64,000 bases of DNA from Pleurostoma richardsiae (lineage: Eukaryota; Ascomycota; Sordariomycetes; Calosphaeriales; Pleurostomataceae): contig JANBVO010000032.1 of assembly GCA_030052745.1 (NCBI GenBank), positions 248,001-312,000 of the forward strand. The letters run 5' to 3'. Positions 12,950-25,616 of the stretch are shown piece by piece; positions within the stretch are counted from its first letter, which is position 1, and each line of letters opens with the position of its first letter. The notes beneath the pieces were generated by a model. It ran no database searches. It saw only the letters and a list, made by a program, of their open reading frames with translations, and was not told the origin of the DNA. The position numbers and the translations under genes are program-made.

Positions 12950-14601
12950 TACACTCTCCTCTCGAGCCCCATGCCGGGCAAGCTACCTGCTGTACAGTAC
13001 ACACTACGTACTACCGACCACCGCTCCTCCTCCTCCTCCCCGTCCCCTCTCACCCTCGTCGTCCTCCTCGCCCTCGTCCTCCTCCTCCCACTCCCACACC
13101 CAGCCAGCGCCTAATATCGCTATTCGCCGCCGTCGTGGGCCCCCCATCCCTCCCGGCTCCCAATCTGGCGCAACTTTGCCTCATTTCCAGAGCCACCACC
13201 CCCAGATAGTCCCTTCTTGGCCGCCTGTCTGCTTTGGGGACCCCTGTCAACCCGGCTTACACCCGCACCGGGACGTTGACTTTCATCATAGCTTTTCTTT
13301 TTTTTGCCGTGCGGGCACGCATGCAGCTCGAGACGTTCGACGTCTTCCTACTATGTAAAGCTTGGCCCGCCCAATTCGCCTCGCGCAAACAGTTACGCTT
13401 CTTCTGCCTCACCCGCCAACAAAGCAACAGTATCTAGACTGTCTGGCACCATCATCATCACCATCATTAGAGACTGGGTACGGTACCAGCCTCTGAGCCG
13501 GCAACAACATAGACAAGACTCGTCCATCTCAAGGACGCTCGTACGCTTGTTGTACCCCTCGCACACCACACCCGCATCGTGTGCGCTCGCTCACCCTACA
13601 CCGCAACGCACCGCACCGCACAAGACGCGCGCATCACCAGGCAAATCGCAGACACTCATCATCCGTCTGTCAAATCTGTCTACCTGGAACGCCAGCTCCC
13701 GGATCACCACCCCAACCTGCAGAACAAGGCAGGACTGTTGTTGGAGAGAAGGGCCACTAGCTAGTCGGAAACCTCGTTCGGTTATATCATCGCCCATCTT
13801 TTCTCCAGGGCTCCACGGGCTAAACCGATCATTCAACCCCATCTCCCGGATCCCCTCTGACCGCTGATCTTGCACCTTTTCCGTTGACCACATCTCAAAC
13901 CACACACTATACCGCACCATCGCCTGGCCCTCAAAATTGACCATCATCTTTTCCCAAATTTCAGCCCCGGCCCCCGTCTGGTCGACCCGCTACCCTACCT
14001 CACTGCCCCCCGAGGAACCCTGCCTCGGCCTCCTCCCTCTCCAGAGATCCCCTTTCGGGAAAGGGATATTTGCCCGTCGATCACCTTGCGTCTAGAGTCG
14101 TCACAGGTTGCTGAGGGAGTGGTCCGTCTCCACCTGTCCCGCTGACCACAGAGCAAATAACGTTGAGACGGTTTTGCCCGGTCGGTAGACCAATTGGCCC
14201 CAGCTGGCACTCGTCCTCCAACCACAAGGGTCGCTGTCTCGCATGCCATCTTGCCATATCTTCCCTGCAGTCCCTCAGACACACACTTAAGGATCGCTGA
14301 TCCCACCTGCTCGTCTCGTGGCGGATCTTCTTTTCAGTCTCGAACCCCAGAAGCACAGAAGAGGGAAGAAAGAAGTGTCTATTGTCCCGCGAAGGTGACA
14401 CGGCCTTGTCTTTCCCCTCCCCCCAACGGGATCTCGCATTTGATCAGCGAACTGTTCGGAGCAGTTCCCAACTGTCACTCCACCACACTGTCTCCCAAGG
14501 AAGACCGGTTTTCCTCCTTCACTCACCACCTTGCTGGCGGAAGAGGGAGCATCCATCTTTCTGGTTCACACGCAACAACGCTCGCTCATCGACCTACCAT
14601 C

Positions 14602-15935
14602 ATGACTATGACGATAGACGCCAATCAGCAGCGCTTTGGATCCCTCAACTTGGGCCACATGTCTTCCTACTCGAACCAGCCGCACTTCACGAACCCCTGG
14701 GTATCGTCGTCGGCCCCTCAGACGAACCATGGCATGTATGTCAGCTCGGGCGGGCTTGGATCCAACCCCTTGAGCCTCGACAGGCACGCCGCCCACCACC
14801 ATCAGCACCCACAGCAGCAACAGCCGCCACCGCCACCGCCCTCAAGGGCAAGCACGAGCAGCAATGCGTCGATGGCCTCATACGGTTCTATCCCGGTGTC
14901 GTCCGCGTCAGCAGGTAGCTCCCTGAGTATGGTGGACCCTACCTTTGCAGGATCACAGGACTTACTCTCTATGCCACAAGATCTCATGAGTCTCAACCGG
15001 ATGCAGACCTCGTCGGCAGCCTATGGGGACCCAGCCTACACGACGGCGGCATCTCCGGTCCATGCCACCTATGCCGCCTCGCCGACGCCGTACGACGGCC
15101 TAGGCTACGCGCCGGCACCTATGCGCCAGACCTTCGCCCTAGCACCCGAAGCAGACCCGCACGCCAGGAGATACTCTCAACCGTCAGTACCGTCCAGCTC
15201 TTCTCTGGATCCTGTCGACATGGCCCGCGCACACCGGAACTCGTTAGTTGACTTTACTACTCACAGAGGCCTGCAAAATGACGACCGGAGGAGCTTCGCG
15301 GATGCCCTCGAGGCGAGCCAGGGCATGCTGTCCATGAAGTTCGACAATCAGGAGACACCCCGGGCGGGCGTCTACAACAACCGCGGGCGAGGGTCCGGCG
15401 ACTCATACGGCTTCCCCTCGACGCATTCTACCTCGTCCAGCGTGTCTTCGACTGGATTCAGCCCATACTACGGCTCGGTGGACTCAAGTGTGAGCGACTA
15501 TTCGACAGGAGGGTCTGACATCGAGTCGGTGACGCACCGCACGCTGCCGAGACCGCAAGGCCTGATGCCAAGCAGTCAGCCACCGGCACCGCAGTCCATG
15601 ATGAGCCAGTTCAGCTCTAAAGTGTCGAGCAGCACACAGAAGAAGCACAAGTGCAAAGTGTGCGACAAGCGGTTCACTCGTCCGAGTTCCTTGCAGACGC
15701 ACATGTACAGCCATACAGGCGAAAAGCGTAAGTAGAGAGATGGCACTTTTCCATTCCCTAGTCGAAGTTGCCTGTCTGGAGCAAGATGAGTTAACCGACC
15801 GATGCAGCTTTCTCATGCGAAGTCGAGGGCTGTGGCCGACACTTCTCCGTGGTCTCGAACCTCAGGCGGCACCGCAAGGTGCATAAGGGCGAAGCTCGAT
15901 CAGAGGCTGGATCCGAAGACCACCACTCGGACTAG
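14602..15935 (+). CDS. flbC: C2H2 zinc-finger conidiation regulator FlbC
   Basis: Nuclear transcription factor; in Aspergillus FlbC acts upstream of the conidiation regulator brlA, and Neurospora has the orthologue FLB-3. Exons are 14602..15727 and 15808..15935, giving 417 aa. The 80-bp intron (GTAAGT...GCAG, branch GTTAAC) falls exactly between the two fingers. Finger 1 uses C351, C354, H367 and H371, a TGEKP linker follows, and finger 2 uses C379, C384, H397 and H401. The text CKVCDKRFTRPSSLQTHMYS followed by CGRHFSVVSNLRRHRKVH is the FlbC signature. The N-terminal 340 residues are low complexity, rich in Ser, Gln, Pro and Tyr, with a HQHPQQQQPPPPPP tract. The frame is open upstream to 14194, but 14602 is the first in-frame ATG and has a good CATC context. 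The gene is isolated between two very large intergenic regions. Confidence 0.93.
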
Positions 15936-18900
15936 AGAGGAAGGGTCTAGACCACGGCATCCTTCTTGCCGTACCAGTCCTTCGACGACGTCCCCAAATT
16001 CCTTCCGACACGCATTTACGCCATCTCAAACATAATTCGCTGCATAGATTACTCCTGCGATTGCGAGTTCCTAATTGTGGACATTCATCTGCCCATGTCT
16101 TCCATCTCATACCAAGCGGCATCATTACGCCTCTCCCGTCGCCATATACCTCGACTATGCGCAGCCGAAGAAGGGTCCTGCAGAATAACAATGCATTGAA
16201 TCCTCCAAAAAGGAAGGGATTAAATGGATTGGGATATCACAAGCCCGGTTAGCCGACGCCGTATCGTTGGAGAGGCGTTCCCAGGCCGAGAGGAGGTTGG
16301 CATGGGGTATTGGGGGGGGGATGGAGCAGGAGGGGCATCCACAGCCATCACCACCGCATGCACAACACTTCATTCACGTTCATGTCAGTCGCTAGCCCAT
16401 CACGCACCCCGATGGTATCCGGGCTTGCTTCAGTCGTCGCTCAAGCCACACATCATCTACGCCACGTTTTTAATCATGGGTCATTTTTCTGCTGGAATTG
16501 CGCGACAGCGCAAGGGACGAAGAGAGAAAGGAATGTGTCATCCAAAAGGAGCGAGTCAGCAACCGCGGTTGCGACGACCGACTCTTCCCTCAATGGACGA
16601 TACCAAGTGATGGTTCCAAACGGCGTTACTAGAGTCTCAGGGTTATTTTTTTCCTTTCCATCCTGGGGTTGGCGGTCTGCGGGCGAAACGGATCTGGGGG
16701 GTCATCTGTCTCTGCTTTGCAACGCCAAAATGCGCTCTCCCTGTCGCTTCCGGACTTTTGATTTTTTTTTCTTGTTGGTTATACCTATACACTAACACAC
16801 ACTCTGTCTATTGTCTATGGTGGCTAGGGCTATCTGTGTTTTCGAGAGATGCGTTGGTTTCATCAAAACGAGCAACGTCCGTTAGATCCAAACTGTTCGA
16901 TACCTCAAAAGAGGAGGAATGAAGGTCGCGAACATCGGTCGTGTCACAATATAGTGTACATGTATCTCACGCTCCCTCACGACGTTAATGCTTGCTTCCC
17001 GGCTGGGGAGGATCGGAAGGGCGAGGAAGGCAAGGGAAAGGAAGGGAAATCTGCTGTTTTACGCATCGTGTGTACTATTAGTCTCCAGTCCATATGGTCA
17101 TATACCCCTATTTTCCGTCCCATATCTCCCTCTTGCTGCATCGTCTTCTCCGTCGACCTCACAAGCTTTTTTGGGGCCCATCCCAAGTCCAGTGTCGATG
17201 GTTCCGGATTAGGAGCGGAGAAGGGGAGACAAAGAAAACGACAGCAGGCGATGATCTCTGCACCTCCCGCACGTGGTCACGCAAGGACAAGCAGCGATCT
17301 ACGCTGTTCTGCCATAAACCCAAAACCTGTCATGTAGGCCCGTTTAGTCTTAATCTAATAGCGAGTACTGCCTTTCTCCAAACTCAATCAATCGAGATCA
17401 AGTTGCAGCCAACTGCTCTCCCGGGCTACCCACCCAGGAGGGAGGTCGGGCCACTCAGATCGATGGAGCCGTCAACGTCAATCACATACCAGACGTGCTT
17501 TCGGCCGGCCCTCTCTTACCTGCCATCCAGTCTATCTATCTGTCTACCAGGGCTCCCTTCCTCTAGCACCCTGATGAGCAGTCCGGTTTCCACGGCACCC
17601 GTCCGCTACCCATTCGGGCAGTCGGGGCGACGTGCAAGCAAGACGTCAACGGTGGGGAGGTAATGCTGCCTGTAGAGCCATTTCACATGATCGTCGGTCT
17701 TCATCAACAGGGCTAGATGGCTAGCATGCCGAACGACTGGTGCTCCACTGTACTCCAGGGTCGACTGGACAGCATCCTCATCCGACGGCTGGCTTCAACA
17801 CTCGGAGAAACAGTTGCATGCCCACTGCCGTGCCTGCCGGACTGTTCTTCCCCCGTACTATGCGTAGACTGCCTTAGTCTCATGCCGCCATTCTAGCCGA
17901 ACCCCTTTTCAGTCCGGTCGGCCCAACTGCTGGGCGGGGACTCGCCCGGAGCAACGGCGGCGGCGATGGAGTGGGAGGAACCCAGTGCTGGAGAGCTCCG
18001 GATTGGCGACGCAGCAGTGTTGCTGCGGATCCAGGAGGAGGCGAAATCCCACCACCTTTACACTGCCGCCCCGAAGATGGCAGCGCGCGGAGGGAGGGAA
18101 GGAGTAGCCAGGCCCAACCAAGCCCCTGGAGAAGGCGAGGCAGGCGATCTCTTGTCACTGTACCCCGGCCACCACATTGGCCCAGGAGCGAAAAGGGGGT
18201 TGTCCCTGTCCTGCGCGTGCCGGGGTCTCTACCGCCCCATCAAGCCCATATCCGCCCGTCATCACCCAACCACCCCCCGACCGCCGGACGGCGCAGAGTG
18301 TGGCAAGAGATCACCGGACGCCGAGGAGACAGCTGACAGCCCCGCTGCAGTAAAGCAACAATATTACCACAGTGCCCGAAAAGCGCGTGTAGCCCTGGTT
18401 GCGAACCTTGCATTCATTCCATTGTGGGCAAGGGTGCGTGCGTCCTCGACCTTGTCCGAACAGGCTTGATAGGGACATACGTTTCTCCCCGGACAGCGGG
18501 TGTGGACCTGGCGCCGCTGGAGGCAGGCAAGCGTGTTTCAAGTGAACTGTTTGGGCGAAGATGGCAAGGATGAGCAGCACATCTTTACTTCCCAAGGCAA
18601 GGCGTCAGTGACGGCTGGGTTAGGGGGGGCTTCTGCGGAAATTCCTAAGATCAGTGGAGAGTCGACGGGATCATCGCTTCTGCGGGCACAACTAAGTAAG
18701 ACATGGGCTTTGCGTAGCGGGACATGCCTTCTCTGACAGGGTCGGGGAGCCGGAGAGCGTTCCATCTCTCGGTCCAAGCTATGAAAGACACGTGACGGAC
18801 CGCGATCTGATTCGGGCATGCGACGACATCAACTTGACGTTAGTGAGAGCCGGTGAGGTGTAGATTGCGAGGGCATTACAGGGGTTCCGCCGACGCAGGG

Positions 18901-21900
18901 TGGCACAGAGGGTCCGTACAGATGACGGCTCTAGCAAATGGCTTCCGGGTGAGCAAGTTTCGCGGCGCACACACTGTGCTGTATGTGACGGCGGCGCATT
19001 TGGGCCCTGGTCCCGGGGATAAGTAGCCCGGTATCAGAAGCCGGATCTTCGACCTTGCCTGGGTTGGCCTGTTCGTGCGGCTAGGAGCAGGCCTGCAGAC
19101 GTGGTGATGCTGCCAAGGAAAGCGGCAAGCAAGGAAGTCGAGACTCCGCAATAACGAGATACCCTCACTCCGGAGCACACTCAAAGAGACTTGAGAGGTC
19201 GCTGGCTAAGAGATACGAGAACAAGCGGCTCAAGGAATGAAGAGACACAGCCTGCTTCGCGATGCCCAATGACGAAAGGTGCGCCTTGCTAAAGGGCGTC
19301 GAGGGCCGCGATGACGTCGTTGGTGCACAGGTGGGGGGGCTGCCGGAGGATGAGGTGGTCGGCGACGTTGGTGCTGATGGCTGGGTTGTCGTCGTCGACG
19401 AGAAGCTTGATCCGTATCCGACGCTGCGCTAATCCTGCGACCGGTGCGGGAATGCGGGGGCGTCTCGAGATCCATTTGGTTGTCCCGCAATTTTCCTCTC
19501 AGCTCGACGCTTGATGAGAGATTTCCTACACGAGCTCAGGCGGTGATAGAGCAGGCGATATGCACAGCTTCTTGCCCCTTGTGCTCAGCCGTAATACTCC
19601 ACCAAAGGAAATACATAGCAGACAGGCAGAGGGGCACGAGGTGGCCTGGCAGCCTGGCAGCCTGGGCAGGCAACCCCTGCGCTGCCGTGACGTAGCGCGC
19701 AAGCGTCCCTCCTTGCTCGTCCGTCCACCCAGCATCCAGGCCGGATCGTCAGGGTCCTGCTGCGTCGCGCAGACAAGCGCCGACGGTTCGATAAGCTCGT
19801 GTCGGGTTGCGAGGTAATCTGGCCATGATGCAATAGCTGCAGTTGCTAGGCCGCTCGGCACCTGCTGGCATTTTCCCCGCGCGCCGCGGTGGCCGCGGCA
19901 AGGAGGAGCGGCGTCCCGTTTTATCGGGCCTGCGATTGATCGATTGATTGATTGATTGCTGTGAGGTCGTCACCAAGGTACGTGTACACACTACACCACA
20001 CCGGACCTCGACGGCGATTGTGATGGTGTACGTGGACTGCACGGGCGAGAGATACCCAGAGATAGCGTGGACCGAGTGAGGTAAGCCAACATGGAAGGAG
20101 GAATTGGCGGCTTCTGCAAAGGGTACGCACTCCGCGCTACCTCGATGCATCATCGCATCCCCGCCCCTTCTCTCGATTGGATCCCTCCCTCTGCTTGCCA
20201 ACTTGCCTAAGGGCGGACTCGAGTACGAGTACTTCGTGTACTCTGCTCTACTTCTGTGTAAAAGTACCTAACCTACCTACTTCGTGTTGTTTCGCTCCTG
20301 CCTCTCACGGCCGCACAAAACACCCGCACAGTGCCAGTGCATGAGGTTTTTAAAAGTGGTGCTACGGCCTGCTCTGCCTTATTACGTGGACCCGTATCCC
20401 GGCACCCTCCGCCGACAACTTCTTTCCGGCCTTCTGGAACGCGATGAAACAGTCACAAGAGCTTGTCGTTCCTTCCCTTGCCAATCTCCCAGGCGAATCA
20501 CCAGCTGTGGTGTCGTCAAAATAGCGAGAACGCTCTGTGACGTCGGTGGCTTTTCGGTGGACTCTCCCGCTTCCGATGGCCACTGACACCCCTGTCCACC
20601 CATTGATGCCCCTGTCAGCGGGGCGGGGCCCTCACGCTGCCTGGCTTGCGGTTGGCTGCCTGGCCGTTCCTTCCCTCGCTCTGCGCCGTCGTTACACCAG
20701 TCGCCCTGCCCCTCCAACCAGCCCCACATCCAGCAGGGAAACCCCACTTTCCTCACTGATAACTGTCGAATGTCTGACTACCCGAGTTGAAGTACCTCCT
20801 CACCTTACCTAACACGATGTTTGGTATTCTACCGAGTACTGACGCACTCTATTATCGTTGGGCTCTACCTGGCTGACTGTGGTGTCGAGGCATGTTGTTT
20901 CTTGTCAGCTGCGAACCCTCCGTGGCTCCTCCCCTCAGCCTGTAGAGGGAAAGGCAGTGAGAGTAACCCCCTTTCCAGTCAATTTTATGTCTCATTTCCC
21001 ATGTCTGGGATGCGTACCCGTACTTTTACATATCTACCACCTACCACCTCAGCATGCCATGGCTGCCATGTTAGAGGACGGCAGGGTCTGTATGCTGTTA
21101 CATTGCCGAACCTCTTTTCTCCATAATCTTCCATCTCCCTGCTCAATTGACATCACGCGTGTTTCACACTTATCACTCCCTTGCGCCACCGGCGACTCAT
21201 CTGCAAGGCTTGTACTCTACGCGAACTCGCCTGTCACTTCTTCCCCCGTGGGCCACGGCTGGGAGCCGTGCCGAGATTGTCATGCTCCCGGCCGCAAGCC
21301 GCGCTCGGCGGCCCTCGCGCGAACGGTACCCAGGGGCGAAACGCCACAAAATTCCAAGGGTCCTGCGATTTGACGGTTTTGCCCGGTTCACGATGGGGCT
21401 TCCCTCGCCTTGCCCCTGCCCGTGCCATCGAGTTCTGCAAGAATGCCATGATTAGCACCACCGTATTATAGGAGGACCCCTAGAACTGGCCCTCCTGCCC
21501 TCCTCTTCAGACATGCACAGCCCTGCCCTGTTCGCAGCTCTGCACCACTGCGATGAGCGCCTGCAGACATGCCATTCCGATATGCCTGGCCAATAGCTGG
21601 GAGACTTGTAGACTATACAGCAGACTGGAGACTGGAGACAGGGGATGGGGCGTGTCCGTCCTCGCACTCTCTTGCACACTCACAACCTCTCCTTTTCCTC
21701 GATCTGGTCGGCGGCCAACAGTTGTCGCTCGTTTACGGAGGCATACTCTATGTACCCTGTACGGACGTACCTTCATAGGTACAGTACTTGCAGGCCAACC
21801 CTTCTCCCGGAACGAGAGCAGCTGTTCCGTCCGCCAGAATCGGAGCCGGGGTTTGGTCTATCACCACTTCAACCCCCTCATCAGGCATCTACACACACAT

Positions 21901-23834
21901 TCAGTGATCCGATATACTTGTGTATGGAGTATCAGTACTCTACACTGCACTACTGTATCAACCGCAGGCTGCAGTACTCGCACTCTCTGGCCCCCGGTGC
22001 CAACAACCTCCGCTCCTCATTCGGCAGGTTCTGTTGCCTCCCCCCGCTTCCCGCTCCCTCCATCCCCGACCACTGGGAATGCATACATTAGCCATGCACA
22101 CAACGCACACCGCCACTTAATGCTATCCACTAGGGAGGGGGGGGATGGGAGCATGAGAAGAGGGGAGCCCGCGATGCTTCGTACCTGTACACATCCGTAC
22201 AACTACACGACCCGCGTGCCTTTTGCTTTTTCCAACCCTGTGCGCATACACAACGAACGGGCATCTACCTTACTGCTTACGGCGTGCATAGAGTACTGCT
22301 GCTCCTCGAAGTGCCGGCCGCCGAGAGTGAGTACAGCGATGATTTGCTGCTTCCATCGCCCTACTGGGGAACACTTTCGCCACAGTCGTACGATTATCTG
22401 GGCTCTTATGGTCTTCTAGAAGGACTCTCTGCGGTGCTGCTCTGCAATGGACCGCCGCTGACGGTGACACACGTGACTATGATCCGGTGACGACGACGAC
22501 GCGGACGTGTTCCAGGCTGCGGCAAGGCTGTGACACTGAGAGTGTATCGGAGCAGTAAGGCTGCGACGGTCATTTGCAGCAGTTGCGAAATGTTGCAACA
22601 TGTGAGCAGCCTCTTTTTCCTCCCAGTCCTCGGCCGGTTGCGGATAGACAGTCATTGTCTCGGCCGGCCGGCACCTTGAGCCGTACAGAACTTCGACAAG
22701 AGCTTGAGGCTCAAAACTCCACGGCGGGAGATCAGCATGGCTTTGCACCCGCAATCTAGTGGCAGCATGCTTCTTACTTTGAAAGAAGCTTTGCGGAGGG
22801 CGGGTGATTGGCGCGATCGACGACCACGCTGATGCGAAGACCGTTGCAACTTACCGGGAAGTCCCATCAATTGATCGTCTTCACGATTCGGTGTGCATAG
22901 AGGCACAGTCGAATCTAGCTGTTCAACTCGACATGTTCTTGAGATTGCGTTGCTGAGAGACCAAGCGAGCCTGGCCCGAGAGACAACTCAGTCTCTTCAA
23001 GTGCCGCGCGGACCGGTTCAGTTGTTCCGACTCAACTCAGCCTTCGGGCAGACGGGAGACTGACGTTCCCCGGAGAGGCATATACAATAGCGCTCGAGGA
23101 GAAGTCAACTCGTGGTAGAGGAGGCTCAAAGGCAGAGGAGGTGCTGTTGGGCGTTCTGATAATGGTGTCGGTTCTTGATAGATTGCCTTGTACTGTTCAG
23201 CAGTGCCCGTGGACGCTTGACTTACCGGAACAAGCATCCATGGCGCCTCAATTACCTTCCCCCAAAGGCTGGTACCGGCTCAAATTATCACTATCATACC
23301 GAAGCAAAGTCATTGTTTGTATGTGCGCCTGGTGAAGGGTGTTTTGAGAGGACAGACGGTGCTAGGGTATGGTTTTGAATGATATCACACTCCCCAAAAG
23401 CGAGCATATTCAAGTTCCTTAAGTCGAGACGTAAGATTAAGGAAGCCAACTACTCTGCGTGACGGGAAATGGTTCTAGGATTTGCCTGGCATCATGAGCA
23501 CGAATTGTTGACAAGAGATAGGGGGGCATTGAGAGGCACGACCCCATTTTCGCGACCACTCCATAACGTACACATGGCACAACCAATTCAGAATTTGTCT
23601 GGGATTATAAAGTCTAGAGAGAGGAGTAAATCGATTCTACGAGCTGTGAAGCTGTCCGGCAATGAAGTTGAAAATGCGAATTGCGCCCATCTTCCAACCC
23701 TAACCCTCCGTGACTAAGCCTGCTCTGGTGCCTGCCATCGTCAACCTCCCATGACCGATGCCTGCTCCGATGGCTTGGATGCTGTCTTGCCGATACATCC
23801 ATAATCGCCCACGCCCCGTGCTGGCCAATCTCCC
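15936..23834. other. Gene-free region between flbC and the Zn2Cys6 regulator (about 7.9 kb)
   Basis: The first part (to roughly 17 kb) presumably holds the flbC 3' UTR; it has T-runs at about 16640 and 16760. The remainder contains no frame with a recognisable domain. Weak coding-like stretches are a C3-biased minus-strand frame ending at 19289 and a 78-codon plus-strand frame at 18500-18736. Neither can be built into a gene. A (GATT)n run lies at 19934-19958. The 20200-22400 part is rich in TAC/GTAC motifs and pyrimidines, resembling promoter DNA. No tRNA or transposon ends were seen. Confidence 0.6.
19934..19958. repeat. (GATT)n tetranucleotide run
   Basis: Short tandem tetranucleotide array, GATTGATC followed by four GATT units, in the gene-free region between flbC and the Zn2Cys6 regulator. 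No function can be assigned. Confidence 0.8.
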
Positions 23835-25561
23835 ATGATCCGCACAACCCAGCGGGCACCGAGATCGTGCACGGCCTGCACGAAGCGCAAGGTCAAATGC
23901 GACAAGAGCGTCCCTTGCCAGGCCTGCGTCGCGCGGGGTGCAGCACGGGAGTGCAGGCGGGAGGTCGTGAAAGTGCACGGGCGGGTCCGCACGAGCGATG
24001 CCGGCGACTCCTGCTCGAGCTATGATGAGGTGCTGCAAGAGAACGCCCGGTTGCGTGCGCTCCTCGCCGGCGTGGACGCGCGGCAGACAGATCCTGCTGC
24101 CGAAGGGGATGGACCTGGGAAGACGGTCAGGAGCCGTCCCGAGCAGGCCGAGCGCCACCTATTCGAGCAGGTTGGCTGCTCTTCAAGGCCGAGGACGGTC
24201 CTTACGGAGCAGGACATTGTTATGCCGTCTCGTGAGTTCAGCGACACCATCGTCAAGCACGCCTTCCAGTGGACTTTCTGGGTCCATTATGCCCTATTCA
24301 TCCCACAGTTCGACAGGGAGCACGCTGAGTTCTGGGAGCGGTTTGCGATAACCCAGTCCCTTGACGGCGTCGACATCTTCTGGCTGTCCACATATTTCAG
24401 CGTGCTGGCTTCCAATCTCCTGTTCATGGACGAGGAGACAACCGTCCACGTCCGTCCCCAGGGGCTCCCCTTCATGGACCTTCTCCGCAACTGGTATGAA
24501 TCGGCGCTGCTGTTTCTGGACAGGGCCGACTTCATGCAGAACCCAAACATCAATACCGTGAGGACCGTCGCCATCTTGGGCATCATCTTCAACAACGTCG
24601 GGGACGTGAACCGGTACGTGACGCTCTGGGCCGTCGCGGTACGGCAGGCTCAGCAGCTGAGGATGGGAGACGACTCCGCACACGGCCAAGAGACGTACAT
24701 TCAGCAGCAGATGAGGAGGCGGCTCTGGTGGACTCTGGTGATTTGTGACTGGATCCCGGTGCCGTACCGCACTCCGTCCCTTAACGATATTGACTTCAAC
24801 TGCCGGCTACCTGACGAGGTCGATGACCAGGAGCTCGCATCACGTAGTGCGCCGTCCCGGCTCTCCAGGTCTAAGCCGCGCCCCATAAGGTACCACATCG
24901 CCATGATCAAGGTCTCGAAGATCTATTACCAGATCCGCTATAAGCTGCGGCTCCGCAAGTGGAGCGCCCCCGAGATCGCGGAGTTCGTCTTCGCCGCCGA
25001 CGAGCAGCTCGCGAACCAGATCAGCGAGCTCCCGCCCTACCTCCAGTTCGAGGAGGTGTCCACAGATGCGACGAGGGAGAGGGACAGGCAGTATCCCTTC
25101 ATCCTGTGGCAGAAGGAGAGCCTCTCTCTGGTCCTCCTGTACTATCGGATGGCCATCAGCCGCTTGCTGCAGGAGCACTGGCTCGACGGCTCGGTCACTG
25201 GAGCGCGGACCAGGGCGATCTGCATGTCTTCTGCGCAGGCGCTGATCAACTGTACCATGTCGCAGACCACAGACGCCTCGAAGAAGCGGCCATGGTACGT
25301 ACGACAGGCTGGTCTATCCATCTATTCCCAGGTTGAATCAGCGCTGACAAGCCTAGGGCCCTCGGGATGAACGTCTTCTCCGCGTGCGCGACGCTGGCTC
25401 TCGAGTCTACTGCTCGAGGCGAGGATTACTCGGCTCGGATCCGGCAAGGGCTGGATTTCTTGCGACACATACAGTCACAGAACATCATTGCGGAGCACAG
25501 CATCAGGATTCTCGAGGATCTAATAGGCGAGCCTGATAGAACTAGCGAAGATCTCTTCTGA
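23835..25561 (+). CDS. Zn2Cys6 fungal transcription factor
   Basis: Nuclear regulator of the Gal4-type binuclear zinc cluster class. Exons are 23835..25294 and 25357..25561, giving 554 aa. The 62-bp intron (GTACGT...CTAG, branch GCTGAC) splits a Trp codon; the second exon opens in frame with ALGMNVFSAC. The DNA-binding cluster is C12-x2-C15-x6-C22-x5-C28-x2-C31-x8-C40 at the extreme N terminus, with basic KRKVKCDK between. A short coiled coil follows near residues 63-80 (DEVLQENARLRALLAG). The middle of the protein matches the fungal-specific regulatory domain, including FWLSTYFSVLAS and the RRRLWWTLVICDW block. Its 3' end converges on the oxygenase gene with only 55 bp between stop codons. 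It is probably the local regulator of the oxygenase/transporter pair, which is inference from position. Confidence 0.92.
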
Positions 25562-25616
25562 TATCTACGGAGTTGCTGGTTGCTATACCATCCATGTCCT
25601 ACAGTTCGTCGTGAAT

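Larger units (their letters stand above)
2808..14601. other. Gene-free region between prp10 and flbC (about 11.8 kb)
   Basis: No reading frame here has a recognisable domain, consistent codon bias or a plausible set of spliced exons. All open frames are short, and both strands are equally open. The first few hundred bases should hold the prp10 3' UTR. From about 12 kb onward the + strand becomes strongly pyrimidine-rich (C/T runs, CA runs near 12930, CCTCCTCCT runs near 13030-13090). This is typical of a fungal promoter and long transcribed leader, here presumably of flbC. Two AGGTACCT palindromes lie at 12466 and 12601. I see no tRNA, 5S rRNA or transposon ends. An unannotated non-coding transcript cannot be excluded. 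Confidence 0.6.

Noticed and set aside
14194-14601. In-frame upstream extension of flbC
   Set aside because: It has no ATG before 14602, and the peptide resembles translated leader sequence.
19860-19930. Ankyrin-like peptide GTPLLLAAATAARG on the minus strand
   Set aside because: Only about 15 residues, bounded by stops and built from GCC/GCG-rich DNA that gives Ala/Leu runs by chance; no further repeat units nearby.
21553-22419. Plus-strand open frame of 288 codons
   Set aside because: No ATG context, domain, codon bias or hydrophobic pattern; Ser/Thr/Arg/His-rich content reflects pyrimidine-rich promoter-like DNA with overlapping frames also open.
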